A stretch of 64,000 nt of DNA from contig NZ_CP120717.1 in NCBI RefSeq assembly GCF_032883915.1, positions 5,286,501 to 5,350,500 on the forward strand. Reading direction: 5' to 3'. The notes under the pieces are model-generated. The model worked only from the letters and a program-made list of their open reading frames with translations. It was not told the DNA's origin and made no database searches. The position numbers were made by a program, and so were the translations under genes. The DNA comes from Endozoicomonas sp. 8E (lineage in GTDB: Bacteria; Pseudomonadota; Gammaproteobacteria; Pseudomonadales; Endozoicomonadaceae). Positions 28,501-35,884 of this stretch are shown here, one piece after another. Within the stretch, counting starts at the first letter, position 1. Each line of letters starts with the position of its first letter.

Positions 28501-31450
28501 CCTCAGCTTCTTCAAGTTCCCGAATCCTGTCGTCCTTTGTCAGGATCGAAGATGACAGCGAATTTTCCCTGATTTTGGCTTCTGCAAGTTCATCTTCTTT
28601 GTCAGTTAGCAGATCTTTTAGTCGATTCACTTCCTGCTCGCTTAACTGAAGCTCCCTATGATAACGCTCTGAAGTCTCCTGCAGTTTAGGGATAGACTCG
28701 TCAGCTATTGCAGAGCGCTCTCTCGCCTCTCTTTCCTGTCTTTTTGCTTCTTCAAATTTCCTTTGCAGCTTCTCTGCGTTGTTTTCAGCAGCTTGTAGCT
28801 GCCTTATATATTCGGTGACCTCCTCTTTCGAGGACCGGGTAGTCCTTTCAGCCGTCTCAAGTTCTTCGCGAAGGGCTGCCAGCGATGACTCGAGTTTATC
28901 TTTCTCTTCCTCAAGCCCATCGCTCTGAACCGTTAGCTCCTGAACTTTTCTCCTCTCAATCGCTAACGCCTGATCTCTTTGTGAAAGATCATCCTCTTTT
29001 GAGCGAAGATCATTCTCAAGACTGACTATTTTTTCCCTGAGTTCATGCTCAGTGCTCTCCAGCCTTGACTGCAACTCATTCAGCTCTCTTTCTTTGTCTG
29101 TAAGCTGAGTCTCTACCCGCTGCTCAGATATTCTGGCGCTTTCAACCTCTGACTCTAAATCAGCTTTTTCTTTTTGATGCTTTTGTTCAGCAACTCTTAA
29201 CTGCTCTGCAATCTGAGCAATTTCAGTCTCATGAGATGGACTCTCCTGCGAACCCTTACTCTGATCAAGCTGGAGACTCTGAAGTTGCTCTTTAAGGGAG
29301 GTGATCTCAGCTCTGGCGTTATCCAGCTGCTCATTCAGCGCTTCCAGACCTTTTAAGTCCTGCTCATATTTGAGTTGCAAGGCTTCCAGTTCGGCCTGAT
29401 TAGTCAACAGCAAGGCTTCAAGCTTCGCTTTTTCTTCCTGAGCCTGATTCTTCTGCTCAACAAGAGTTTGTTGCAGGCCTTTGATTTCATCGTCGTATTT
29501 CTGTCGTTCCAGATGAATCTCTTTTAATGATTGGGCTTTTAACTCAAACTCAGACTGCCGCTTCTCAAGTTCTTCGACCTTTTCCAGTAGGTCTCTTTTG
29601 GTATCCGTTAATGCTTTGTTCAGATCTTCTTCACGCGCAAGCGCCCCTTTATAGTCACCTTCAAGGGCAAAAAGTGATTGCTCTGCTGAATGAGCCCTGC
29701 TGTCTGCTTCTTCAAATTTTCTTTGCAGCTGATCCAGCTTTTGCTTATGGTTTTCCTCTATAAGATTCAGCTGCTCTTCCAGTTGCTTTGCCTTTTCTTC
29801 AACTTGTCTTTTCTTGCCAGTGACATCGACATGAGCCAGAACCCAACGATCACGATACCTGGTAAGCTCTTTCACCTGCGTCTCAAGCTCCGCCACTCTT
29901 GCAGAATCTGCTTGCTTTAGAGCTTCAAGGTCCTTATCGAGTGCCTTGATATCAATATGCAGTAAACCATTTTGCCTGAATAAATCAGCCACTCGCTCTT
30001 GCGCATGTTGATAACTCTGCTGAAGCTCTGCCAGCCTGGCTCTTTCCTGATCCAGCTCATTTTCAAGGGATTGATAGCTATCCAGATACTCCTGCCGCAG
30101 TTGCAGTACCAGCTGATCCTTTTGTTCCAGAGCTGAAACAGCCTGCTGACCCATCTGCTGATGGTTCAGATGGGCAGCCTGAAGTTGACTTTGCAGCACG
30201 TCTATTTTTTGACCAGAGCCGACAAGCTGTTTCTGGAGTTCTGACATCGTAACGCCATTGTCAGCCAGCATTCGGGTTTGCTCGTTCATCCGGGCTTGAA
30301 GCTGACTGTTCAATGCTTCCAGCTCATCCAGTCTGGCGTCAGAATCGAGGGGGTCTGCACCCAATAATTCTCTGCTGCCAACTGCAGAACCATGGGTGCT
30401 GACTATCCGATGCTGCTCCTCACGTAACTGACGATCCCTCTCGTTGAGTTCGTCTTTTAGTTCGGCTTGTTCTTTCTCAAGCTCACTCAGCCTTTTAGAA
30501 AAACGTTCAGGCACTTTCTTTTCTTTGTGCTTGAGGGCTTCTACTTCTTCCTTCAGTTCAGTCAACTGATTCCGGGTCTGTTGCAGCTCGGTGCCTAACT
30601 CTTCTTTCTCTTCTCTGAGACATCTCAGTTCCTGTTGAGCCCTGGATAGTTGAAAACTGCGGGTGGAAAGAACAGGGCCATCGGGCGGTCTGGGAGTTGC
30701 AAGTGTTGGCACCAACGGTGGCATGGCCAGACTATTCCCTGCAAAGATGTGATCAAGAAATGGATCATTCTCTGAAGGGCTGATAATCTCTTCAGGGTTT
30801 GTTAGCTCGGGGGAATGCTGACAATAGAACTCAGCGAGCGCCAGAACCTCACGATGCATTTTCTCCAGCTCATACCGTTGCAGCAGTCCTTTTGTCCATG
30901 CTTCCTTCGATTGACCACTGGCTATGATTGCATCAGCAACACCGGTCTCCCGGACCTCTATCTGATGAAGCATGGATTGGGCCATGGCCAATGTCATCAA
31001 ATGCCCGTTATTGCCATTGAGGCTAGTTTCCAGCTGTTGGCGGTTAGCTGGCATTTTAAAGCGCCAGCCCAACGCATCATGAAGCCTGCCCACCCGTTCA
31101 GCCATCTGCAGTCTGGTTTTCCTGTCAGCAGTTTCTACCGTCTCAGGCCTTATGCTCTCTCTGAGTCTGAAAAGAGTATGTTCAGAAACCTGGCTGACAG
31201 GACGGGCAGAAGCCCTGCAAATCATGCTGTGAGGTTTTGGAATTGAGGGTGTGTCCACTTCGACACGGGAGATCTCCCTGTCTCCAATGGGGGTTGTAAT
31301 TGGACGATCGCCTTGTAGAAGCTTGTTTGGCAGTTGAACAGAACCCAAACCATGAGCTGTCTGCTCCTCAGAAGTCTGAGAACCATGCACTGATGTACTG
31401 TTCAGGTATTGGCTATGGGGTATGCCAATGTCACTGCTTCTGCGATCCAT
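19598..31450 (-). CDS. Giant coiled-coil protein with a C-terminal SF2 helicase-like ATPase
   Basis: About 3950 residues from ATG 31448-31450; a TTG at 31481-31483 in frame is an alternative. Residues 1-270 are unstructured-looking. About 280-1940 are almost continuous charged coiled coil, including two near-identical 254-residue units. A Ser/Asp/Glu-rich linker (about 1945-1990) follows, then about 1000 helical residues of no recognisable family. The C-terminal part carries a full set of SF2-like motifs: GTGYGKST (K3008), ADEFD (about 3157), LLSATLGT (about 3215), IIFFDGAEP, GTDMPQG (about 3376) and QLGRLTR (about 3410). The last 500 residues are again helical. The combination resembles the large DUF3638-like helicase proteins of intracellular bacteria, but that is an impression only. 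No signal peptide is seen. Its role may be host-directed or structural; it is unknown. Confidence 0.85.
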   Translation of the reverse strand: MDRRSSDIGIPHSQYLNSTSVHGSQTSEEQTAHGLGSVQLPNKLLQGDRPITTPIGDREISRVEVDTPSIPKPHSMICRASARPVSQVSEHTLFRLRESIRPETVETADRKTRLQMAERVGRLHDALGWRFKMPANRQQLETSLNGNNGHLMTLAMAQSMLHQIEVRETGVADAIIASGQSKEAWTKGLLQRYELEKMHREVLALAEFYCQHSPELTNPEEIISPSENDPFLDHIFAGNSLAMPPLVPTLATPRPPDGPVLSTRSFQLSRAQQELRCLREEKEELGTELQQTRNQLTELKEEVEALKHKEKKVPERFSKRLSELEKEQAELKDELNERDRQLREEQHRIVSTHGSAVGSRELLGADPLDSDARLDELEALNSQLQARMNEQTRMLADNGVTMSELQKQLVGSGQKIDVLQSQLQAAHLNHQQMGQQAVSALEQKDQLVLQLRQEYLDSYQSLENELDQERARLAELQQSYQHAQERVADLFRQNGLLHIDIKALDKDLEALKQADSARVAELETQVKELTRYRDRWVLAHVDVTGKKRQVEEKAKQLEEQLNLIEENHKQKLDQLQRKFEEADSRAHSAEQSLFALEGDYKGALAREEDLNKALTDTKRDLLEKVEELEKRQSEFELKAQSLKEIHLERQKYDDEIKGLQQTLVEQKNQAQEEKAKLEALLLTNQAELEALQLKYEQDLKGLEALNEQLDNARAEITSLKEQLQSLQLDQSKGSQESPSHETEIAQIAEQLRVAEQKHQKEKADLESEVESARISEQRVETQLTDKERELNELQSRLESTEHELREKIVSLENDLRSKEDDLSQRDQALAIERRKVQELTVQSDGLEEEKDKLESSLAALREELETAERTTRSSKEEVTEYIRQLQAAENNAEKLQRKFEEAKRQEREARERSAIADESIPKLQETSERYHRELQLSEQEVNRLKDLLTDKEDELAEAKIRENSLSSSILTKDDRIRELEEAEVEFRREIEKANQRAQEKQQTVVGLSQNVDDQVRAIEKLTHRIQQLIPEKELSDNKVIELEERVQLIAQERDEAKQILLKAEKNLRSGSDAAEIEKKQWENQLRDSRSRVSDLESRLKETEKKRDHFQSESDAFAYDRDQVKKQLQELQLSAESLKSQHTLEMERLTRERDEFKLQVETLEQKAEVASADWDKEKVRIEEAREKLFADLKSQHDQLVETKQRLDQQLLASQEEVRKTKLELSHKDAILEQKEQNEHEFRREIEKAKQRTQEKQQTVAELSQDVDDKVRTIEKLTHRVQQLIPQKELSDSKVIELEESVRLIEQERDEAKQMLLKAEKNLRSGSDAAEIEKAQWENQLRDSRSRVSDLESRLKETEKKRDHFQSESDALAYDRDQVKKQLQGLQLSAESLKSQHTLEMERLTRERDEFKLQVETLEQKAEVASADWDKEKVRIEEAREKLFADLKSQHDQLVETKQRLDQQLLASQEEVRKTKLELSHKDATLEQKEQNIERVNNQLMALKNSLGESQTRVLTLEGEATELGTQYGRLELEVKTLTQEKDQAHTAFLKQNEELNLLRGSLEEAETTLESLKRQLNDEQSEKSLESADLKRQIRLAEENRDHFKSLSETAGEQRKILDTRVSELEALLRSRQKEVHSLKGEVDDLGVRQERALKEAQGRSSQLEKDLAFQESRHKHEALGWEEERQRLTSSQEEIVVGLKEQLQKLQHLKNDVDSRVSKLELEGKTKDLELQQKSLGLEERKEEVSRLQSEAESLKAELKSLTDQSREAASNHTLALKEKELAHQKLAESLEKEQRQRDQEKIKLEEAVSDLEQERNALQSKLTVLQAVSIENQTLSTEVLHLKDELHITQEELYKVREKKREVEQQSEEALKAKASLQSQLEVEQERVETLSERKSNLEAQVHEKERALILKSEELVEANESLERESERVTQLTLQVFSHQGDSGYESDSVSTDGFSEAESFTSTAYSDPLPDRLDSSADEAFDLTLGSPLPKWTDLGAVVSEIKSEEFAYPGPETFVISGLIQKMSSAWSELASRQELTEKEREIYHFTGPDDFPGRSGSRKEVMSLHEQFLMELESIDQAYQKALGATPDRPFVDEFTRRIDRTISLTRGNIQVLARKQEDFQAQVNRFEASLEALKPDTLAGPEDPEAIVDSELSNMSTLLAQSSGDLDREFYTHALCVLARSASKRLNESWKQKIATIKEPDEGHRLLKHYEYSLQRLASEHLPPSLRRSVPEHGRVFLSKLAECQKAELEARLDQQLGGGHKPQAGHSLEEQMVRDPQICDRLLTLLSSLREQHEGIIKQPGPANLAAGATQWVDFSYADASLVGLSQIRDEFGLPATPTMTKVLRTLQKELKRPGSLVLTMAVKQHKENYETGKERDTRRHKLERQCSELLAQETRLDPKQKFRGLTHDHDFTRAVEHPHQAEIACFQPDSPVPLAEASGHVQTQAGFRVSALTQNPDCLINSFMNGFNKIALHKTSLVTGDRYIELSEGAQCRPSLVFHSKKGQHWQIQLDGRTWSLDPAFLHEHPNFEVPFQVSTEGREKKRDWIPLKSASGQTVLLVAQKTPSDQQCFMYELGSNHQLIPVPIRGENPRGELIKANLLSKACLLKPDSTSPSRARKDYPPEVLELESLKNTWLPNASLEQIDECYKKVVEEVDHQLLKPPFTCTPCEGRVRSLPVELPVVRKVAQEKSRKPETGAHQETFHPEQFSVFTVNASFGHVSEAFLKARRELLDDSAHSVTKGVTESVIKTLEGEQKAFQEQVFKNLSVYSGCELQTRGPRGMPGPKALKINRQSVLSHFEKVMVNNRKHCVRTLQLKKALEKGLVSYIRNASESDLQAFSDGELLDHAIRNFEKGLAPGGNDVDGFIKRMSQLMLVDIDLEQSSLISQRLEALKSELVDLDFAALEQVSEPHEYIRRCQEWNLDMALLASRQSNLNNRISSYENTLLDTKNLALLSFERRHHIVLSPDQADELAVTLDGVSQWANGHEVAMMSHKGTGYGKSTLLLALTDHASAQLGADTDRSVIVMAPKTNQAELDKGLREYYAHKGQDYRRLNLETCFAPPCELSVARLVEVENTLLGLPAGTAISDRESLLTQGRVPVGASITDVQILMHLKQALLDAEGFIQDKQAILAKLDACLDLLKNSMVFADEFDSEMVPHTEAESISVAQTVQALIRGLGYAFEVEPRSINLKHSEFLFGCKARHLLSATLGTVYCAALASASGSAEEVRHKARTDPVTTNQRFWHFISLAEPVFFSSSDPEGRNKMLTDVLHRVGPEPQIIFFDGAEPGDECTTKAHQMSRILNQERLAMGGVQKSVIYYDHDKNLQMQYQDDPVYGQGASASREAITQLRRMGGQSTDGYLSKAQSVGTDMPQGSASVGIFHGLVGQAGGEANENYLVQQLGRLTRDSKDLHKAQRVFMAVDLDAVKDIKGADEQKEAFAQALNALDESMQAEENLFPEGIDNASSALKKVVEQTVTFPVQKSEEGESGYLQSLPQIRAQLAEMAKKEWAELGLSPEAFQELIELKVRQWVCKNAWLELVAVDIASREKSHHTLSCEKELMQARTNSHLDRVYAAEHHWLNDEAVSLVDGLDLKAAGIPTEAVPVVTRTLKSEVTRFLKSTERRFVLPGTYQEDLLETADAKPMRERLSGYFKQLKSEGIKLDGKDMVSETNKKLIRESDAALEEALTRITELHNVVKSLNDKALGAKLFEDIMASLQASRRKLSGGGGAREAMQTEATIRRAYSDMMKAVMKVIVYQIKRADLEALEKRMMAVITQCVDLDSTLRLSLYKNPVGPDVIKAMGFGRLKEFAANPQKFRWRRKGPQGQWTLIGNTSQNVMDCDKAEGHFKIKDGYISNKAQLNSLQTQAASLSKRQAELDRAVKLCQHPVKNEFKDCVDEVERALMQQFDAFAREQKKITEREQELMLKQSELRQSKLYKVLV
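26980..28503 (-). repeat. 762-bp in-frame tandem duplication inside the giant gene
   Basis: Two direct copies (about 26980-27741 and 27742-28503) are offset by exactly 762 bp, that is 254 codons, and differ at only a few positions. They encode residues about 983-1236 and 1237-1490 of the coiled coil. Because 762 is not a multiple of 7 codons plus a heptad remainder of zero (254 = 36x7 + 2), the duplication may shift the heptad phase. Confidence 0.9.
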
Positions 31451-31630
31451 GCGGTCTACAACATCCGTTGAAAAACAACACAACTGCCAAGAAACAGCTT
31501 ACATTCCGGCACCTAAGACGCTGAATTCATACCTGTCGGATGAATTCACAATTTAAGATTAGCAGTGGGTTGCCGAGGAGTTTTGCATTCCGGTGGCTTG
31601 AAAGTACAGCTCGTCAAAACGCCAGAGTAA

Positions 31631-32575
31631 TCATCTGGACTGCCCTGAGATGGCTTTGGTTGAGTCGCTCATAAACTCAATAAAATAGGGAAGCAGGACC
31701 TGATTGACCTCAGCCAGTGACGTCGTATCTATCCAGCCCGGGCCATGTAAACGTCTCTGTTTCTCAAGCTCTTGCCAGTTCAATGTGCAGGAGCCCAGGC
31801 TAATAAAAGGTCTTTGCTCGCCATTACCCGGAACGGCCCAGTCAAAACGAACCCTGCCAAGGTAAGGCCTGATGCTTTCTTCTCTGACAGAAATGGGCTG
31901 TTCGGAAATCAATCTGGAATTGGCAGAATAACGAGCACTCAGGAGAGCGTCAGAATTAAACAGTCCACTGGAGCCCATAATCAGGTATTTAACAGCCGGA
32001 TGAGATTTGTACCAGCGCTTGAGACGCGCTTCATCATAAACAGCGTTTTCTCCCCCTAATCCGGTAAATGACATCCACTTTTTAAACTGGCAGCTGTCGA
32101 TCTCCCGGGTCATGTTGGCAGGACAGGTATGTTCAACGCTGGATAACAGGGTCTGATAAAATTCCAGACTGTCACCTGCCCCAGCCAACGGGAATTGAGA
32201 TCTGAGTATCTGGTAAAGTCTCACGCTGTTTTCAAAATCTGGCGACAATGTCAGATCACTCGTCACCTTGATGACAGGAACCAACAAACCTTTTGGTTTT
32301 GATTCCATTAGAGTCAACATGTCTGCAGAAAATGAGCACTGCCCTTTCAGGGTCATGTATTCTCCGGGCACCAGGGACTTAAGGGAGGGATTAGTATTCT
32401 TGACCTGCCATTGATGATTGAAAGTCCAGCCTGATGGCTTTTTCAGGACTGTATTTGTGGATTTGGAAGTGTCTGGTTTAGTCTCAAACCGGTCAATAAG
32501 TGAACAGGAAGAGGTCATGACTGCCATGGCAACCACCAGACATATGCGCACTGTCATGGGAAAAAAACCCATCAT
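31631..32575 (-). CDS. Lipoprotein of unknown function
   Basis: 314 residues with a lipoprotein signal peptide ending in VMTSSC; the mature protein would start at Cys24 and be anchored in the inner or outer membrane. Five further Cys residues suggest disulfides in the periplasm. I recognise no domain. An in-frame ATG at 32555-32557 would give a more typical short signal peptide. It lies about 180 bp upstream of the giant gene on the same strand; co-transcription is possible. Confidence 0.75.
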   Translation of the reverse strand: MMGFFPMTVRICLVVAMAVMTSSCSLIDRFETKPDTSKSTNTVLKKPSGWTFNHQWQVKNTNPSLKSLVPGEYMTLKGQCSFSADMLTLMESKPKGLLVPVIKVTSDLTLSPDFENSVRLYQILRSQFPLAGAGDSLEFYQTLLSSVEHTCPANMTREIDSCQFKKWMSFTGLGGENAVYDEARLKRWYKSHPAVKYLIMGSSGLFNSDALLSARYSANSRLISEQPISVREESIRPYLGRVRFDWAVPGNGEQRPFISLGSCTLNWQELEKQRRLHGPGWIDTTSLAEVNQVLLPYFIEFMSDSTKAISGQSR

Positions 32576-32667
32576 CGACCCACAGCTCCGGAAAGAGTTA
32601 TTAATTTAAATGTAGCCAGTTTAAAACCGAATCTCGCTTTTCATTAAATGAAAGGTGGTTTCCAGAA

Positions 32668-32695
32668 GCTGTCAAGATGTTGCTGTCAAGATGTT
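32668..32695 (+). repeat. Two tandem copies of a 14-bp repeat
   Basis: GCTGTCAAGATGTT occurs twice in direct succession (32668-32681, 32682-32695) between the lipoprotein and coiled-coil genes. It may be a slippage product or a binding site pair. Confidence 0.6.
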
Positions 32696-32741
32696 GTTTA
32701 GCACCTTGCAGCGCCTGAAACCAATTACTCCGCTGTGAGGA

Positions 32742-33554
32742 TTATTCCAGCCCCAGACCTTCCCTGGGGGGTTGTGTCAGTTCCCTGACAGTATCTTCCA
32801 GTTGCTGAAGTTTGCGGTTAACCTGCACCCGGAATGAATCAACAGCTTTAACCGCCTGCTGCTGATCTTCCACTTTCCTGGTGAGCTCAGCCTGAAGTTT
32901 TTTCTGATCAGCCACCAGCTTTTTCATTTCAGCGACCTGTTTGTCAAACTTCGCAAGGCTGTCCGTCATCATACTCTGGGCAGCCAACTGCTCAGTGCTA
33001 ATGGCCTTCATCAACTGATCCATCTCACGAATACGCTTCTGCAAAGCGCTCAGCTGGCCAGATGCTTTATCCGCTGTTTTGCCTGCCTTATCTGCTTCCT
33101 TGAGAGCTTTGGCAACATTATCCTTATTGATAAGGATCCACTGGCGGTTTCGCTTATTCGAAACATCCCAGAGCTTGCGAATTTCAGAATTCACTACCTC
33201 CAGCTCAGATCGCAGGGCTGAGCCACTCTGATCAAGATTTTCACCGGTAGCAGTGATCTCTCCGGTCACGGTACTCAGTTTTTCCTGAGTGGCCTTCAGG
33301 GCCTGGCGGGTATCAGCCAACTCCTTTTGTATCAATTTGAATTGCCAGACGCCACCTGCCCCCAGCACAACAATCATTACCAGTACTAGCCAGGCCAATC
33401 CATTTCCACTTTTACCCGAAGGAGTTCGCCCTGTGCCCGCTTTGTTAACAGGAGGCGTTCCTCCGGTAGCCGCAGCTTTCCTGCGTCCTGGACGCTCGTC
33501 TGCCGCAATTGAGAAATCCGGTATATCGTTGATCGCCTTATTCTCTTCTCTCAT
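32742..33554 (-). CDS. Membrane-anchored coiled-coil protein
   Basis: 270 residues. A Gly/Pro/Lys-rich cytoplasmic N-terminus of about 50 residues precedes one membrane segment (LAWLVLVMIVVLGAGGVWQF, about 54-73). The remaining 195 residues are predicted coiled coil rich in Lys, Glu and Gln, with a short conserved-looking NRQWILINKDNVAKAL near the middle. Proteins of this plan are common in gammaproteobacteria near cell-envelope genes; I do not recognise the family and assign no function. Confidence 0.75.
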   Translation of the reverse strand: MREENKAINDIPDFSIAADERPGRRKAAATGGTPPVNKAGTGRTPSGKSGNGLAWLVLVMIVVLGAGGVWQFKLIQKELADTRQALKATQEKLSTVTGEITATGENLDQSGSALRSELEVVNSEIRKLWDVSNKRNRQWILINKDNVAKALKEADKAGKTADKASGQLSALQKRIREMDQLMKAISTEQLAAQSMMTDSLAKFDKQVAEMKKLVADQKKLQAELTRKVEDQQQAVKAVDSFRVQVNRKLQQLEDTVRELTQPPREGLGLE

Positions 33555-33887
33555 GGGTTTCTCATCTGTCTCTTAATCCGCGATGGGCATCTGTTCCGCC
33601 ATGGGCAGTTGTGGCGCAATATTACTATGAAATAAAGACTAGAATAAGGGCAATTGAGTTTATGATCGCTGCTGTAACAGAGAAAATCAGCGGAAGTGCC
33701 TATCACAATCCGGAAATATCCTGTTCATCAGACTATCTCAGGCTTTTTCTGACACCCGGGGGTTGAAGAGATGTCACACGCCCCCAAACTATCCACCACA
33801 TAGATTCGTAATCAAACCGATGTTAATATCGTCGCGCGAGACGAATTCAGGTCAAACAAGATCAACCCCCAAGTGGAGAACGACAAC
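33555..33887. other. Region between divergent coiled-coil and sodB genes
   Basis: 332 bp with no gene. TAATAT at 33824-33829 could be the sodB -10 box, but the -35 region is poor. I see no clear Fur box. Confidence 0.35.
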
Positions 33888-34469
33888 ATGGCTTTTGAAC
33901 TTCCTGCACTGCCCTACGCACGCGATGCACTGGCTCCTCACATTTCTGAAGAAACTCTGGATTACCACTACGGCAAGCATCACAAGACCTATGTTGACAA
34001 ACTGAACGGTCTGGTTGCGGGTACCGAGCTGGAAAGCAAGAGCCTGGAAGAAATCATCAAGACTTCTGAAGGCGGCATCTTTAACAACGCTGCTCAAATC
34101 TGGAACCACACGTTCTACTGGAACTGCCTGAGCCCTAACGGTGGTGGTGCTCCTGCCGGTGAACTGGCTGAAGCTATCAACAAAGCTTTCGGTTCTTTTG
34201 ACGATTTCGTTGCTGCGTTCAACGACAAGGCGGTTAACAACTTCGGCTCTTCCTGGACCTGGCTGGTTAAAAACAGCGATGGTTCTGTTGAAATCGTAAA
34301 CACCAGCAATGCGGGCACGCCTCTGACAACCAATCAGAAACCACTGCTGACCTGCGACCTGTGGGAGCATGCCTACTACATCGACTATCGCAATGTGCGC
34401 CCAGAGTACCTGAAACATTTCTGGGCACTGGTTAACTGGGACTTTGCTGCGGCTAATTACGCTGGTTAA
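33888..34469 (+). CDS. sodB: Iron superoxide dismutase
   Basis: 193 residues from ATG 33888 with GGAG about 10 nt upstream. Metal ligands are visible as H27 in [11 protein letters not shown]74 in IWNHTFYWN, and Asp and His in [10 protein letters not shown]. The [14 protein letters not shown] stretch and the DxWEHAYY tail favour the iron type over manganese. The cytoplasmic enzyme converts superoxide to peroxide and oxygen. A strong terminator follows. Codon use looks highly biased, as expected for a highly expressed gene. Confidence 0.96.
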   Translation: MAFELPALPYARDALAPHISEETLDYHYGKHHKTYVDKLNGLVAGTELESKSLEEIIKTSEGGIFNNAAQIWNHTFYWNCLSPNGGGAPAGELAEAINKAFGSFDDFVAAFNDKAVNNFGSSWTWLVKNSDGSVEIVNTSNAGTPLTTNQKPLLTCDLWEHAYYIDYRNVRPEYLKHFWALVNWDFAAANYAG

Positions 34470-34564
34470 GATTCTGATTGTCAGATAGCCAATTAAGTTG
34501 GCAATTGCCGCAACGTGTTGGAGATACCGACACTTAAGTTAGCTATCAGGATTGACTGTTAATC

Positions 34565-34603
34565 AATACCGTCTGCTGGTTCATTAGCAGACGGTATTTT
34601 TTT
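34565..34603 (+). terminator. Intrinsic terminator after sodB
   Basis: AATACCGTCTGCT (34565-34577) pairs perfectly with AGCAGACGGTATT (34586-34598) around an 8-nt loop and is followed by Ts to 34603. Confidence 0.92.
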
Positions 34604-34910
34604 GTGCCTGATAAATGGAAACAAAATGAGCAGCGTGAAACAGGCTCTGGCTCAGGTTGACTGACCTCCGCATTTTCATCAAGGCCTACCTTGTTGACAA
34701 AATGCTCTCGTGCTCAGAAGGCAGCATGCCGCGAGCAGTCCACTCCCCAAGTTCGATTCAAAAGTGAGCTAACCTACAATGTCGTTGCCTGAACATTTGC
34801 CCCTTTATCGGATTGCGTTTTCAGCACCGGTGATATCAACTCCTTTCGCAAAGACAACCATCTTAGCCAAAGGTAAGTCACAAACTCTCCAACTACAGAT
34901 CACGCACGCT
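34604..34910. other. Region upstream of the unknown gene at 34911
   Basis: About 300 bp. The frame of the next gene is open back to an ATG at 34779, but the extra 44 residues do not look like protein and have no ribosome-binding site. Nothing else is recognisable. Confidence 0.35.
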
Positions 34911-35567
34911 ATGAACAAGTCTGTCCTCTTTAAAATACTCATGAACAAAACTCAAGCAGAGCTTTTGAACCTGCTGGATAACGCGTGGGAAACCATGTCT
35001 ACTAACCAGCGCGACACTATCTTTAGTGGCCTTATGTCAAAAGAGCAGTTTTCATTCCCGGCATCAGCAGATCAAACTCTCAAGGCAGTAGAGGACTTTC
35101 AGAAAAGCTCTCTGGATGGTGACTACTATGCACCCTTTGATATTAACTCCAAGAACTATATGAACATTCCCGAGGAGACAGATGCCTGGTTCGCAAAACT
35201 CGACGAGTTATTTATTGAGTCAACGAAACTGGTCAGACAAGAGGACTACCAAGTAGCCCTTGAGTGCTTTGATATTCTCTATGAGCTGCTTGAGGGCATT
35301 GTAGATGATGAGATTATCTTTGCTGACGAACTGGGCTCATGGATGTTTACCGGTGATGAGAAAGCCTACTTCACCGCCTATATCCAGGCAGCTGCGGCAA
35401 CCTGCTCTGATGAAAACTTTGTCGATAAGGCCATATTTGCTCTCCATGAAGACAGAGACCGCTCCAGCTCTCTGAAGCTCTATTCAGTTATCAAGTCCAT
35501 GGCCAGTCCAGTACAGATGGCCATGGTCGATCAGCAGGTAAAAGCGAGAAAGATAAAAGTCGCATAA
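34911..35567 (+). CDS. Unknown acidic helical protein
   Basis: 218 residues from MNKSVLFKILMNKTQ; starts at 34779 and 34941 are alternatives and none has a good ribosome-binding site. The protein is acidic, helical and soluble, with a Trp/Tyr/Phe-rich middle (TDAWFAKLDELFIEST, LECFDILYELLEGI) that could form TPR-like helices. I recognise no family. It is isolated between the sodB terminator and a MITE, so it may belong to the accessory region that follows. Confidence 0.6.
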   Translation: MNKSVLFKILMNKTQAELLNLLDNAWETMSTNQRDTIFSGLMSKEQFSFPASADQTLKAVEDFQKSSLDGDYYAPFDINSKNYMNIPEETDAWFAKLDELFIESTKLVRQEDYQVALECFDILYELLEGIVDDEIIFADELGSWMFTGDEKAYFTAYIQAAAATCSDENFVDKAIFALHEDRDRSSSLKLYSVIKSMASPVQMAMVDQQVKARKIKVA

Positions 35568-35693
35568 TCATTGGCTACCAGAGTCTGAATACCTCTGACA
35601 ATGTGACTGCTCCCCGCCCTGTCGAGGGTGTCGCAAAACCCTCTCCAGCGTGGGAACGAGTTGACTCCTGTCATTCCCGGCTTCATTCTCGTC

Positions 35694-35713
35694 ATTCCCG
35701 CGAAGGCGGGAAT
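35694..35713. repeat. dRS3-like palindromic repeat, copy 1
   Basis: ATTCCC, eight bases, GGGAAT: the same pattern as the dRS3 repeat known from Neisseria and seen in many other proteobacteria. It lies inside the MITE. Confidence 0.7.
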
Positions 35714-35802
35714 CCACACTGACTCACCACCAGAACCATACTGCCCGCTACCCCCCTGGCCCTGTCATCCCTGAGAAGGCAGAGATCCAACGTTGGCGCT
35801 GG

Positions 35803-35822
35803 ATTCCCGCCTTCGCGGGAAT
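35803..35822. repeat. dRS3-like palindromic repeat, copy 2 (inverted)
   Basis: ATTCCC, eight bases, GGGAAT, with the inner bases the reverse complement of copy 1, so the two face each other inside the MITE and could form one long hairpin. Confidence 0.7.
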
Positions 35823-35884
35823 GACGACCTCAGAGGATGGGAACGAGCTGTTGGTGTTTTGCGACACCCTCTTTAGGGCAGGGT

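Noticed and set aside
26980-28503. CRISPR or other spaced-repeat array
   Set aside because: The repeats are 762-bp in-frame coding duplications without short repeat-spacer structure. No CRISPR array was seen anywhere in the window.
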